Made by a program: the position numbers and the translations under genes
Notes under the pieces: model-generated
Seen by the model: only the letters and a program-made list of their open reading frames with translations
The model's database searches: none
Told to the model about the DNA's origin: nothing
Assembly (NCBI GenBank): GCA_028583685.1
Contig: JAMXIF010000032.1
Location: forward strand, 9,742,030-9,806,029
DNA length: 64,000 nt
From: Petaurus breviceps papuanus
Taxonomy: Eukaryota; Chordata; Mammalia; Diprotodontia; Petauridae
Direction: 5' to 3'
Shown here: piece after piece, positions 33,839 through 44,992 of the stretch
Numbering within the stretch: the first letter of the stretch is position 1
Layout of the letters: every line of letters begins with the position of its first letter

Positions 33839-34373
33839 TCCACCCATGAACTTTTAAAAGATGAGACTGTGATCTTATCTTCCATGCTCTAATTGGCTCA
33901 AGTAATCAATCTCATGCTTTAGGCTTTGAGATAAATACATTATTTTTCCCCTCACAAAAAAAGACATCAAATTATGCATATGCATGAATATGTGAATGAT
34001 TTATTAAAATAAAAAATTCTGTAGTTCAGAGGGAATGAAAGGAAGAAATTAAAGAGCTAGTCAAAAAATAGAGCCTTGTTTGTGCCAAAATTACTTATCA
34101 AATATCTGAAGTCCTTTCCAGAACTTGTATTCATAGGAACAAATCCTTTAAAAGTTTAGTGTTGGAGATAAAACTTTAAATTGACAAGACATTTCCCTTC
34201 TGCAGTAAACTGTCTGTTTCTTGCTGACATTATCTGCTCTTTACCTTGCTCCTGTTCATCCCCTTTCCTCCTTTTTGTGTGTAACTTTCTGTCTTCTTAG
34301 TTTACCGTATCAGAACAAGAAGCTTGGCTAGATAGTTTATGCACTTAATTTACATGCATAGACAATAACCTGA
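33839..34373. other. AT-rich intronic sequence
   Basis: No recognised repeat or coding signal. Confidence 0.5.
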
Positions 34374-34844
34374 TGTATTGCCAAGGCAATATTCACAACC
34401 CTGGCAATGACTATGAATATGTTGGCATATTTCTGAATTGAAAAATATAACAGACTTTCCATATAGAAGACAGAAACAAAAACATTTATTCAGATACCAG
34501 AAAGCTGAATACCAGAAAACCAAATTCATCATAGCAACAAAGAAATCTATGCACAATAACACTGCAGAGAGCAACCAAAGCCTTCCTCCTGCTCTGGCCT
34601 TCCCACTAACAGACACTCACAAACCTAGCTGTTTGCTTTCCTGCATCCTCTCTCCTTCCACCCTAACTGCTTTCAGTCCCAGCTTCCTCTGGGCTCTGCT
34701 CCACCCTTCCTGTTCCACCCATTCAGCAAGCTCCTTTCATTAATACCTCATGTGATTATATTCAGCCTATTAAGGGACAGGGAGGATCTTCAAATTCCCT
34801 TAGGCCTGTTAAGGGGCAAGGAGGATCTTCAGATTACCATTACA
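34374..34844 (-). mobile_element. LTR fossil, family shared with 60092, antisense
   Basis: On the minus strand it runs from TGTAATGGTAATCTG to GGCAATACA, with an AATAAATGTTTTTG signal about 125 bp before its end. Much of its length closely resembles the element at 60092-60515 ('aaattcatcatagcaacaaagaaatctat' is shared). Near its 5' end it has a local duplication of an 'aaggaggatcttca' type segment. Solo LTR, old, no coding capacity, likely of a retrovirus-like family. Confidence 0.72.
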
Positions 34845-35599
34845 TGTGTCAAGATTTTGATATTTGAATGGTCTGCTGAAATACTATTCAAAAAACAGTT
34901 TTCTCCCAGCTGTCTTCCTCAGCCTCATCCCTAACATGAGTAGATAGTCTGAAGTGATTGGACTTAAACATAGTATCCTTATGTTGCCTTATGGAACTAA
35001 GACCAACTTATGATTTTATTCTTTTCATATTCTTTCTTTATTTCTAAATTTCTTTTTTTTTTAACTTTTAAAATATAGGAGTTTCAAAAATATTTATTTT
35101 AAGAGGCTTCATATGATTTGTTGGTTCTGCACAGTGGTTAGCTGAGATCAAATGTATTTTCCTAAGTAGTTTTATCTAACCAGCTTCCATTTTACTCCTT
35201 TAAATGTCAGTGATATTGGCAGAAAAGCACAGTACTGGGAAGGTCAGTTGCCCTTTATGTATTGATTAATAGGAGATTCACGATGAAGTAGCTGACAGCT
35301 TAGAGAGAATGTGCAGTTTGAGTGAATTTCTATTCAGTTCTTGGAAAATCTGATTCGGCAAAAGTTTTTGCATGAGGGCAGAAGTGACCCTGACCTTTCC
35401 CTCTTTTGTCTAGTGTATGCTTTCTCTTAGCACTGACCCTGACCTTTTCCTCTTTTGTCTAATGTACGCTTCCTCTTAGCACTCTACTGTTCACATTACA
35501 GGAGGATGGTGTTTATGTGTCAAGGGTTCTCATATTCCAGAGATGCTTGAGATGCTCTGGCAGAAGCACTGGGAGAGTTAAATAATTGTCCAAATCACT
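34845..35599. other. Intronic sequence with a 49-bp tandem duplication
   Basis: Otherwise AT-rich and unrecognised. The duplication at 35385-35482 is listed separately. Confidence 0.5.
35385..35482 (+). repeat. Two tandem 49-bp copies
   Basis: Copies 35385-35433 and 35434-35482, each TGACCCTGACCTTT...CTCTTAGCAC, differ at 4 of 49 positions. They abut without a spacer. Confidence 0.92.
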
Positions 35600-36047
35600 A
35601 TGCCCAAAGGACTATAAAACTGTGCATGCCCTTTGACCCAGCACCGCCACTTTAGGGCTGTATCCTAAAGAGATCATAAAAACGGGAAAAGGACTCACAT
35701 GTACAAACACATTTATAGGAGCTCTTTTTGTGCTGGCGAAGAACTGAAAAATGCTGTGCACATCCAGGGAAAGAACTTTGGAGTTTGGATATGGATAGAA
35801 GTGTACGGTTTGTTCTCCTTTCTTTTGTTTTGTTTGGTTTCTTCTTTCTCATGCTTCTTCCCATTAGTTCTCATTCTTTACATCATGACTAATGTGAAAA
35901 TATGTTTAATATGAATGCCTAAGTAAAGCTTATATCAGATTGCACATCATCTTGGAGAGGGGGGAGGAGAGAGAGTGGGAGAAAATTTGAAACTCAAAAT
36001 CTTATGGAAGAGAATGTTGAAAACGAAAAATAAATTAATTAATTAAA
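35600..36047 (+). mobile_element. L1 3' end, sense, internally deleted, with duplication
   Basis: 'tataaaactgtgcatgccctttgaccc' (ORF2 end) runs to 'aggagctctttttgtgctggcgaagaactga', then skips about 350 bp to 'cacatccagggaaagaactttgg' and the 3'UTR '...aactcaaaatcttatggaagagaatgttgaaaac'. Flanks AATAATTGTCCAAATC (35583-35598) and AATAATTGCCCAAGTC (36050-36065) form a 16-bp duplication with two mismatches. Confidence 0.87.
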
Positions 36048-36209
36048 AAAATAATTGCCCAAGTCTTTTGGTGGCTCTGCAGAGTAGACACCTTCCCACC
36101 AGTGGTTGTTTGGGAAGTTATGTTTCTTTGGTTTTGTTGTTATGGTTAAAGTTAACTGCTTACTGAAGACAAAAATCTTATTATAAGGATCATAACACTT
36201 CTAATTATT

Positions 36210-36935
36210 GCTCATTAAAAAATTATTTTGATACTTTTTGTTTTTACATCACCTACAAATCTCATACCTTTCCCCTCTCCCCCCATACGTCCTTTATAAT
36301 AAAGCATGCAAAAGGAAAAAAGTTTCATAAAACTAAACAACATCAAAAAGTCTCATATGTTTAGTATCCCCACACCTGTAGTCCTTCTCATATTTCTTCT
36401 TTAGGATCAAGCTTGTTAGGGTATAGTTTCCCAGCATTCCATTTCAGTTGTTCTGATGTTTTGCCTCTGTACACTGCTCTAGTCATCATATATGTTTTTT
36501 CCTTGATTCTACTTATTTCCTGTTGCACTACTTCAAATAGCTCTTTCTGTGGGTTCTCTGTGTTCTTTATGTTCATCATTTCTACTAGCACAGTAATATT
36601 TCATTACATTCATGCACTGCATTTTCCTTAGCCGTTTCCCACTTGATGGACGTCTACTTTGCTTTCAGTTCTTTGCTACCACAAAACATGGTACTTAGAA
36701 ATATTTTGCCATTTATGAGGATTTAGTTTTTGTCATTGACTCCTTGGGGTGTAAGACCTTAGCAGTGGAATCTCTGGGTCAAAGGGATTTGATATTTTAG
36801 TTACTTTCTTTGCATTATTCCAAGTTACTTTCCAGAATGGTTCTATCATTTTTCAGCTCTATCAACAATGTATTGATGTTTCTGTCTTTCCACAACCCCC
36901 CCGACACTGACTATATACTCATTTTTATAGGATGC
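36210..36935 (-). mobile_element. Old L1 3' half, antisense
   Basis: 3' edge 'gatactttttgtttttacatcac', then 'gattctacttatttcctgttgc', 'ttccttagccgtttcccacttgatggacgtc', 'gtggaatctctgggtcaaagggattt', 'ctttccagaatggttctatc'. This is the same old L1 group as 28280, 37160 and 46430. Confidence 0.82.
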
Positions 36936-36973
36936 AAAGAAAGAATATGGACAGTTAGCCATATTCTTTCTTT
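36936..36973. repeat. Perfect 15-bp inverted repeat, 8-nt loop
   Basis: AAAGAAAGAATATGG and CCATATTCTTTCTTT separated by acagttag. It lies at the 5' edge of the antisense L1 remnant. It has no U-tract or gene next to it, so it is not read as a terminator. Confidence 0.9.
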
Positions 36974-37159
36974 TTCCAGTTTACATTAATGAAGTTCAAT
37001 GCTAAACAGTTATTTCCATGAGTGATAAAAAAAGAAAGAATACATAAATGGTTTTGAGAAAATATACTGAACTGACTTCTGTTTGAAATAAACAACTTTC
37101 TGGAAAGGGGGTTCTTTTTTCTCTTTTAAAGTTTGTTTCATTTGTCATTTGTTTAATTT

Positions 37160-37765
37160 AATTTTAAAAGTTTTATTGATGCCTTTTGTTTTTATATTGC
37201 AGTCATTTCCAAATATTATGTCTTTTTTTCTCCTTGATATCTTCAAATGAGACCCCCCCATAACAAAAAACCAGCTAAAATCACTGATACAGTGACTGAA
37301 TCTGACAGTGTATGAAACATTTCACAACTATAGTCTTTCAACTCTTCCAAAAAGAAGGGAGGTATTTGTCTCTTCTCTGGGGCCATTATAGTTACTTAAT
37401 GTTCAGTTTCATTTTAGAGTTTTTTATTTATGTTGTTCTAGTCATTTTATGTATTGTTTTTCTAGTATTGCTTCCATTCCTCTGCATTAGCTTATTTAGG
37501 TCTTCCCATGTTCCTCTGAATTTCCCATGTTCACTGTTTCGTGTTTTTCAGATGCCAGTTTTTTCAGCCCTTTCCCAGCCCATGCAATCACTTTCCCCCC
37601 AGTTTTTTTGCTGCTACAAAAAATACTGCTACAAATATTTTGGTATATGTGGATTTTGGGGTAAAAAGGTACAAACGGTCCAGTGATTTTTCTTGAATAA
37701 TTACAAATTATTTTCCAGAATGGTTACAATAATTCACAGTTTCATTAGCAATGTCTTCCCTCTAG
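37160..37765 (-). mobile_element. Old L1 3' half, antisense
   Basis: 'tattgatgccttttgtttttatattgcagtc', 'gttgttctagtcattttatg', 'gctgctacaaaaaatactgctacaaatattttggtatatgtgg', 'attttccagaatggttacaataattcac'. The 124-codon + frame (37312-37686) is a by-product of this antisense LINE. Confidence 0.8.
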
Positions 37766-37784
37766 CATTCATTATTCCTATCTT

Positions 37785-39110
37785 TTATCAATCAATCAGT
37801 CAACAAACTTTTATTAAGTATATATTATTTGCCAGGCATTGTGATAGATACTGGGAATACAAAGACAAAAGTGTAAACATTTTCCCTCAGTTATTGCCCT
37901 CAAAGAAGTCTGCATTCTGGCAGGGAGAGGAAATCAACATGGACAAATATAGCTTATACAAAATATATGGAACATAGATATAAGGTAAAAGAGTAGGGGT
38001 GGTTGAGAAGGAAATACTAGCAGCTGGTGAAAGAGAGGGAGGGGGGGATCAGGAAAGACCTCATGTAAAAAATGACTCTAGATCTGAGCCTTGAAAGATA
38101 TTAGTGATTCCAAAATCCAGAGGTGAAGGAGAGTGCATTCTAGGAATAGGGGAGAGCTGAATTGCAGAGGCATAGAGGTGGGAGATGTCATGAGGAAGTT
38201 CAAAAATTGCAGTTTGACTCACCTCCACTCCACTTATTTGTAAAAGGAGTAAAGTGCAGTAAGTTTGGAAAAGTGGTTTGGGGCCAAGTAGTAAAGGACT
38301 TTAACCATATCTAGTAGTGGAATTTATATTTTATCCTAGAGGTAAAAGGGAGCTGCTGGAGTTTTATTGAGTAGGGAAATGGCCTTTGTTGTAGGAAAAT
38401 CATTTAGATAGCCACGTAGAAGATGGATTAGAAAGAGAACAGGCAAGAGACAGAGATCAGGTCGTAGTTTCTTAAAATAGTTCAGGTGAAAAGTAATAAA
38501 GGGAAGGCCTGAATTAGGATGGAAGGCATTGGAGTGGACAGGAAAGGATGTGAGAAATTTTGTTAAAAGTAGAAACAGTGAGATTTGCAAATAATTGGGT
38601 AAGTGAAACGAATAAATTGAGGATTCAAAGAAGACACCAAGGTTGGGTCCCTGGATGATTGAAAAGATGACAGTAGCCTTAGCAGAAGTAGGGAAATTTG
38701 GAAGAGGGATGGGTTTGGAGCAAAAGATAATTAATTCCATTTTAGGCAAGCTGTGTTTGAACTCTGTGTGGGGCATCAATTTTGAAATATTCCGTATGTA
38801 GTTAGATTTGTGTAACTGGAGCTTGGGAGAGAGACTAGAACTATTAATGTAGAGCTAAGAATCATAACACAGAAATAATCACTAAACTTGTATGAGCTGA
38901 TGAGGTTTCTGAGAGTCAGTGTAGAGAGAAAAGGGAGGGCCCATGACAGAACCTTGAGGGGTAAATGCATGGTTAGTTGATGTGTTGATGATGGTATTCT
39001 AGCAAAAGAGACTGAGAAGTAGTGGTTAGGGAGGAGAAGAGCAAAGAGAGTGCAGTGTCATGAAAACTCAGAGAAGAGTTTGTCATCTTTACTAGTTGGC
39101 TGGATTTGAA
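37785..39110 (-). mobile_element. Long L2 LINE, antisense
   Basis: Starts at the reverse-complemented terminus 'caatcagtcaacaaacttttattaagtata', 'gccaggcattgtgatagatactgggaa', then 'tctagatctgagccttgaaag', 'aggcatagaggtgggagatg', 'gaagagggatgggtttggagc', 'agggagggcccatgacagaaccttgaggg'. About 1.3 kb. The 147-codon antisense frame (38336-38779) lies on the L2 sense strand without intact RT motifs. Confidence 0.88.
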
Positions 39111-39169
39111 ATCTGAACGTTGTTTCAGTTTGCATTTTCTTTATTAGTGATTTCAAGCTATATTTCATA

Positions 39170-39410
39170 ATGATAATAGTAGTAACAAAGATTTGCTTAG
39201 TGCTTTATGGTTTGCAAAGTATTTTACATGCATTTTCTCCTTTAAACCTCACAACTTTGAGAGATCTTGGCAACATCTTCATTTTACGGTTAAGGATACT
39301 GAGGCACACAGACGTTAAGTAACTTGTCCAGGGTAACAAAACTAGTAAGGGTCTAAAATGGGATTCAGTTTGAACCCCGGTCTAAATTATTTTTCAGCCA
39401 ATCATGACTA
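39170..39410 (-). mobile_element. MIR SINE, antisense
   Basis: 'tttgcttagtgctttatggtttgcaaagtattttacatgc', 'tcctttaaacctcacaactttgagag', 'cacacagacgttaagtaacttgtccaggg', 'ttgaaccccggtct'. Nearly full-length. Confidence 0.85.
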
Positions 39411-39434
39411 TTGGTAATATTTGCCATTGTTTTT

Positions 39435-39568
39435 TTTTTTAAAGCAATTGGGGTTAAGTAACTTGCCCAAGGTTCCATGGCCAGTTTTTTTGTGTGGGTG
39501 TTAAGTATCTGAGGCCGGAACCGACTCCGGGGCAGGTGCTCTTATTCACTGCACCACCTAGCCTCCCC
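39435..39568 (-). mobile_element. tRNA-SINE, antisense, with duplication
   Basis: 'aaagcaattggggttaagtaacttgcccaagg' to 'caccacctagcctcccc', with a short deletion in the B-box area. Flanks TTGCCATTGTTTTT (39421-39434) and TTGCCAATGTTTTT (39569-39582) differ at one base. Confidence 0.9.
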
Positions 39569-39582
39569 TTGCCAATGTTTTT

Positions 39583-40374
39583 GATCTTAAGATTTGTGGG
39601 CTCCAAATAGTATCTTCTATTTTTGTGCTGTTTTACAGTTTTAAAGTACTTTAAACATATCTAAAATAATAAAAAAAATTTGTGATTTACTTTGCTTGTA
39701 TTTAGAGTTGAAAATTAATTTCATTTGTAAAAAGTGCCCTTTTATGTGTAAATGGTTTTATATCAAAACTACATTTTTATGATAATCTTTTTCATAGTCA
39801 TAACTTATATGTAATAAAAAAAGACATGATATAAGCAAGTGGTGACATTTTTATTAAATTACAAATTCTTTCTTTTCTGTTTTTGTGTATTTGTTTTAAG
39901 TAATTGGTCCAGAATTTTAACAAAGTAAGTTGAGTGTTGCCATTTCTTTCTTCTTTGAGGCAGCATATCTAGCTAATGAAGATGAAAATTCATTCATAGC
40001 CCTTATCAATGCTCCTCAGATACTTGGTCAGATTCCCTCCATCTTCTGCCTTCTAATAAGTAGTCTGTTGGGTTGTTTACATCTTTTCTTCTGCATTTCT
40101 TAGGTAAGCTAATTACTGTATGGCAGCAGTTTCTTATCTACTATAGCCTGTGAGAGAGGCTTTCTCCTTTTAGAATACTGTCCTTTGTGAGGGAGGACCC
40201 TTAGTGGGTAAAGTACTCTTCACATTTGTGTGACTTCTGTTTTTCTGAACAATATTTTTCATGAACAAAACTTAGGAAGATAGCAACTTTAAATGTTTAA
40301 TTTACTAATGATGTAAAACATAGACACAGAAATTTCAGGATGAAATGACTGCTCAGAGTGCTCTAGTTCTAGCT
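39583..40374. other. AT-rich intronic sequence
   Basis: No recognised repeat or coding signal. Confidence 0.5.
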
Positions 40375-40690
40375 TCCTCTCTTCTAGATTAGAAGACAGG
40401 TCCAAAGGGGGGAAATGATTTTTTCAAAGCAACCCGGCTGGGTAATGACAGAATCATAGTTATAACCAACATCTCCTGTCTCCCAGTTGTGACTTTTTTT
40501 TTTTGCTTTTTTTGGAGGGCAATTGGGGTTAAGTGACTTGCCCAAAGTCACATAGCTAGTAAGTGTGCTAAGTGTCTGAGGCTGGATTTGAACTCAGGTC
40601 CTCCTGACTCCAGGGCCGGTGCTCTATTCACTTCGCCACCTAGCCGCCCCTCAGTTTTGACTTTTTGCACTACACCACAAAGATTTCCTT
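40375..40690 (-). mobile_element. MIR-like SINE split by a tRNA-SINE
   Basis: Outer element: 'agattagaagacaggtccaaagg', 'caacccggctgggtaatgacagaatcata', 'acatctcctgtctcccagtt', resuming after the insertion as 'ttttgcactacaccacaaag'. This is the order of an antisense CORE/MIR SINE up to its tRNA-like end. Confidence 0.68.
40499..40651 (-). mobile_element. tRNA-SINE, antisense, with duplication
   Basis: 'ggagggcaattggggttaagtgacttgcccaaagtcacatagctagtaag' to 'cgccacctagccgcccc'. Flanked by CAGTTGTGACTTTTT (40484-40498) and CAGTTTTGACTTTTT (40652-40666), one mismatch. Well preserved, so fairly young. Confidence 0.93.
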
Positions 40691-42837
40691 TCATTGTGAT
40701 ACTACATGTCATTCTTAGGTACTTTAAAATATATACCCCCAGATTAGTTCAATAAAATCTAACATTTGAGAAACTTGATCAACTGCTGAATACATTAGCC
40801 TAAAGTAAATTTATTTGATCTTGTCTAATGTTGAGTCAGTTTTCATCATGTACAACACTTTAATTATATTAGTATTGTATTTAAAACTTATTTGTAAGGT
40901 GTCAAACTTATTTGTAAGGTGTCACCGCTTTGTATATCAAATTAAACATAGTTCCAGTGGTTACTTAAAATGAAAACAAAAAAGAGACAGTTCTCAGTTA
41001 TTATGAAGCATTCCAATCTCTGTGTGACATTTTCTGGAATTTTTTGTTTTTTAATTTGCCTATCTATATTGCTTGCATCTGGCTTTCAGATATCCCAATT
41101 TTGTAATTAATGATATTGGCTTTATTTGTCATTTTACAACTAGAAATAAATGTAACTATCTTGTCATGAATTATTATAATGCCTTTTGTCAGGCACATAT
41201 AACACAGTAATTTTCTTGGAAACTGCTGACCCTTTTGATTGTTTGCAGTGTCAGTGAACTATCATCCCATTTTATTAGTTTGAAACAGAATCTGGTGTTG
41301 ACATCTAATGGTTGCCATTAAAAATAATGATTTGCAGCTGTATACTATAGTGTCTTGTATAATATAAAGTATTTGATAGATATCTATTTGATAAATATGG
41401 CACTGTTGTATCACTGTGATTTTCTGTGATGGGCTTCATTGGATCAACTGCGTGTAATATGTTCTCTGATCCTATAGTTCTTTTTTTCTTAATAGGATTA
41501 GATAGATCTGTACTTATTAAGCTGTTACACTTTATACAGAGTGAGATTCAGTCAGTGTAGCAGGCAAATTAATTGGAAAATTGCAGGTGTTAAGTAATCC
41601 TAATAAGGTAATTAGCCTCTTCATGCATGAATACCTTTATATTCTTACCGTAGCCTGACTTTTTTTTAAAATGCCAAGAATTTCAATATCATACAAGAAA
41701 AGTTCATGGATCACCTATTTCCCTTATCCCCTAACTGGTAATGGAAACATGGATTAATCACCAAGGATTATTATACTTGAGATAATTTTTCCAATCATTG
41801 TAATCTCTGATTGGAATGAACAGTTGGGTTTGAAATGTGCAGTAAGACATTCAAATGAATAGAAAATATTTTTGGTAATAAATTAATTGCATATTTGAAA
41901 TGTTTCAGGTTTTAAGAATAAATCCTATATTTTCTCTCCAGTTTTGTCTTTTTCCTTTCAGTGCAACCTTAAATACCTACTATGTGATGAGTTATAGGCA
42001 TTTTAAAATACAAATGCACTTGAAATTTTAAGTTACAAAGAAACAATGATCATGCTTACGTAGAACTGAATTTCTTTTCCCACTGCTTAAACAAGTAGTT
42101 TTAAAAATATGTTTTCAGGAATGTTTGAAGAAGACATGGAGAGACTAGCTAGCTGACCACAGTAATATCAGTGTTCAGAACATAGTATGTTTTTATCCTA
42201 TTTTAACTCATTCTTTGGAGTTACAAAGTGAAATTGCTATAGTATAATATTAATCTACCTCCACACTACTTTTATCTGCAAGAGATACTGGAAGCCTATG
42301 GTAATATGGGAAAGATGGAATTCAAACCAGTTGTTCCTTTGTCATCTTGTCCCCTGCTGAGGGACGTTGCCTGTTGCTTGCTGCAGAGAATGGAGCATTT
42401 AGTTCGCAGAGCTGCCTCCCTGTTCTTCCTATCCCAAGTCACTGCACAGCTAGTTAGTATCTTCCACCGTGCTAAAAGAAAGGGTTTGAAATCTTAGCAC
42501 AGGACTTCTTAGAGGCTGCCAACACCATTTTGTCATAAGAGTACCTCTATATTGACAAAATGCACATTACCTTAGAATCATATTTTGCTACTTTATATAG
42601 TAAGATGACCTCTTCCCCAAAAAACATTTTCCACTGTATAAGAATGTATACAAAGGAAGGAGTCCTTATCATTTTCCCACCCTCACTGAGTTTTTCTGCA
42701 TCCATATTTTACCTGACCCTGTCCAATCTGTATATGTACCTTAAACTCAAAAAGCATTGTCTTTCTTTTTCCTGTTTTGCTTTACCTGACCAATGTGCTC
42801 TTCTCTTCCTGTCTGCATTTGATGTGTCTCTGTCATT

Positions 42838-42839
<2 letters not shown>
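40691..42839. other. 2.1 kb of mostly single-copy intron
   Basis: AT-rich with a perfect 20-bp tandem duplication (40884-40923). 42290-42530 is locally richer in GC, without a recognised repeat. A 63-codon frame there (42306-42497) has no recognisable domain. Confidence 0.5.
40884..40923 (+). repeat. Perfect 2 x 20-bp tandem duplication
   Basis: AAACTTATTTGTAAGGTGTC occurs at 40884-40903 and again at 40904-40923 with no mismatch. Confidence 0.95.

Positions 42840-42875
<36 letters not shown>
42840..42875. repeat. (CA)n microsatellite
   Basis: About 18 perfect CA units. Confidence 0.95.
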
Positions 42876-42878
<3 letters not shown>

Positions 42879-44302
42879 CTTTCCATGTTAATTACAAGGA
42901 ACTCTTATCATTCCTTTGTTGTTCTTTAATTCACAGTACAAATGGACTTTTATAAAGTAATGTACACTGTGGAGATCCATTTCTTCACCCTGCTGCCAAG
43001 AATAAAAACATTCAGAACTTCTAGTTTCAGAATTTAGCCCTTACCATCAGAATGCAGAATGACAGTTGACTAGAAATACTTGAAAGCTCTTTGAGTCCAG
43101 AGTCCTGAGTGGTCAACCAGTCAATCTTCCCTACCTTCCTAACTACATGAATAGCATTCAGTTAAGTTCTACAAAGAAAGGTGCACAAGGTCTTTTAGTT
43201 GTCTCCTCTCTTACAGAATACTTACATAGTCTGAAGGGTGCAGATGAAATTGGTTATGAATAATAACCGCTTTTTTGGTATACAACTGAAGGAAAAACAA
43301 AACGTAGAACTGACTCCAGGGAACATGATTGGCATTGGTTTTGTTCCTTGTTTGTAGAATTTATTTCAGCTCTCAGGTAGTTGTTTCCATAATGCATCCC
43401 CCATAGTCTTTAAGTGTACATTTGCAGGGAGAAAATGTCTATGTGGGAGGAAAGAGGCAAGGGCACACCAAGGTATGGAGCCGTAACCTCTCACAAATGG
43501 CTCAGCACTCTATTAAACCACAAACCTTCAGAGGATGGTCTGAGTTATTGCTTTAATAAAATGGCAGCATGTTTCTTGGCAACCTGAAAGTTTGTGTTTT
43601 TTCCCTCTTTTAACAAAACTGCCCTGTATCAGCTGCTGGCCACTCGCTTGGGGTGGAGTAAAAGAAAAGCTTAGCTATTCGTTTCTTTTTCTTGTTTTCC
43701 AAAATTCTGCCTGCATTTTGACAACCCACTTTGCCTCCTCAGTTCTTTTTATTGTGTGTCACGCATAAGACAAATGGGTAAGTATTGCTCACAAAACATG
43801 CTTCTAGGGAATCAGTGCTAGAAATGGCATTCTGTTTGTTTCAGGTATTTTTAATTTCAGATCCAGACTTGTGTATTCTTAACTGAGCCGTGTGACGTTA
43901 ACTAAATTTCATCAGAAATATCCAATTATAGCCATTTAAGTAAACCAGGCTTATTCTTTTGTTGGTGTTCATGCTCCTCAGCTGCTTTCCAGAGCCGAAA
44001 AGGGAAAAGTTCATTATTTAGAATACTCACTGGAAATGTCTTCTCATCATGGGGAGGGCCTGAAATTTTACACTGAATTTATCGTATCATACAATTGATA
44101 GCTTTTCCTTGTTACACTTGTACTGTGATCTTGGGAAAGTTTTATAGAGTAATTGAAATTGAGGTGCTGAATGAGCGATAAGGTTTTGGAGCAAAATCAA
44201 GTTTTAAATGGTAATGGGGGAACATAACTGTAATTCATAGAGTCTTGTTATCTTTAAAAAATATTCTTTATGCTGAAGATGTACAATGTTAGTTGCAATT
44301 TA
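42876..44302. other. 1.4 kb repeat-free intron
   Basis: No SINE or LINE consensus is recognised. It is moderately richer in GC than the average of the window around 43360-43760. No open frame of interest. Such repeat-poor intronic stretches sometimes hold conserved regulatory DNA, which I cannot judge without an alignment. Confidence 0.5.
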
Positions 44303-44316
44303 TATGATTACTTTTT

Positions 44317-44387
44317 TTTGCTTTTTGGGGGGGGGAGGTAGGGCAGTTGGGGTTAAGTGACTTGGCCAAGGTCACATGACTAGTTTT
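44317..44387 (-). mobile_element. 5'-truncated tRNA-SINE, antisense, with duplication
   Basis: Only the 3' part is present: 'ggtagggcagttggggttaagtgacttggccaaggtcacatgactag'. Flanks TATGATTACTTTTT (44303-44316) and TATGATTACTTTTT (44388-44401) are identical. Confidence 0.9.
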
Positions 44388-44825
44388 TATGATTACTTTT
44401 TAAAGAAAAAAGTTGTAATTATAAATTCATAGCTTCAAAAGGCAATTTGTAGTCTATAAAGTAAATAGGTAAAGGTTTTTTTTTTAAGTGCCTTTTTCTC
44501 TCTTTTAGTTTGCTAACATGTGTTCCAAAGAATAGCATTATGGTTTTGAGGAAATTTATAGGTTCCTGGAAATTATACAAGCTAACAATTGAAAATTTTC
44601 AAAAATGCAACATATTATGTGACGACAATATTTGCTACTATGTCAGATGTTCTTTTAGGTGGATGACTGAGGGGAATAAGATATTTTCAGTTGATTTTCA
44701 TCAAATATCCTTAAAAATAGCATCTTAAATAATTTCTTCTGAAAACTTACAGCAGTTATTTTGTGTGTTGCCTATTAAGAGATATCCAACAATGTTAGCA
44801 ATTAAGCTTTGAAAATCATGTGCCA

Positions 44826-44992
44826 GAGGGGTGGATAGATAGCACAGTGAATAGAGCACCAACCCAAGAGTCAGGAGGACCTGAGTTCAAATCCAGTCTC
44901 AGACACGTAACATTTAGTAGTCATGTGACCTTGGGCAAATCACTTAACCCCAATTGCCCTGCTGTCCCCTCTCCAAAAAAGCAAAAAAAAAA
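44826..44992 (+). mobile_element. tRNA-SINE, sense
   Basis: 'atagatagcacagtgaatagagcacc', 'gagttcaaatccagtctcagacac', 'cttgggcaaatcacttaaccccaattgccctgctgtcc', then an A-rich tail. A weakly matching duplication is present (tcatgtgccaga / tcatatatcagga). A 73-codon frame across it is a by-product. Confidence 0.9.

Noticed and set aside
37312-37686. 124-codon hydrophobic open frame
   Set aside because: It lies on the non-coding strand of an old L1 remnant, and its composition follows the T-rich L1 complement.
38336-38779. 147-codon open frame, the longest in the window
   Set aside because: It is within a diverged L2 3' region (minus strand) and carries no RT or endonuclease motifs. Chance opening in a dead LINE.
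42306-42497. 63-codon frame in a GC-richer patch, considered as a microprotein
   Set aside because: ATG context is acceptable but there is no recognisable motif or splice pattern. Left as non-coding.
42560-42955. 131-codon open frame
   Set aside because: It crosses a CA microsatellite (poly-HT residues), has no domain or signal, and its composition is that of random AT-rich DNA.
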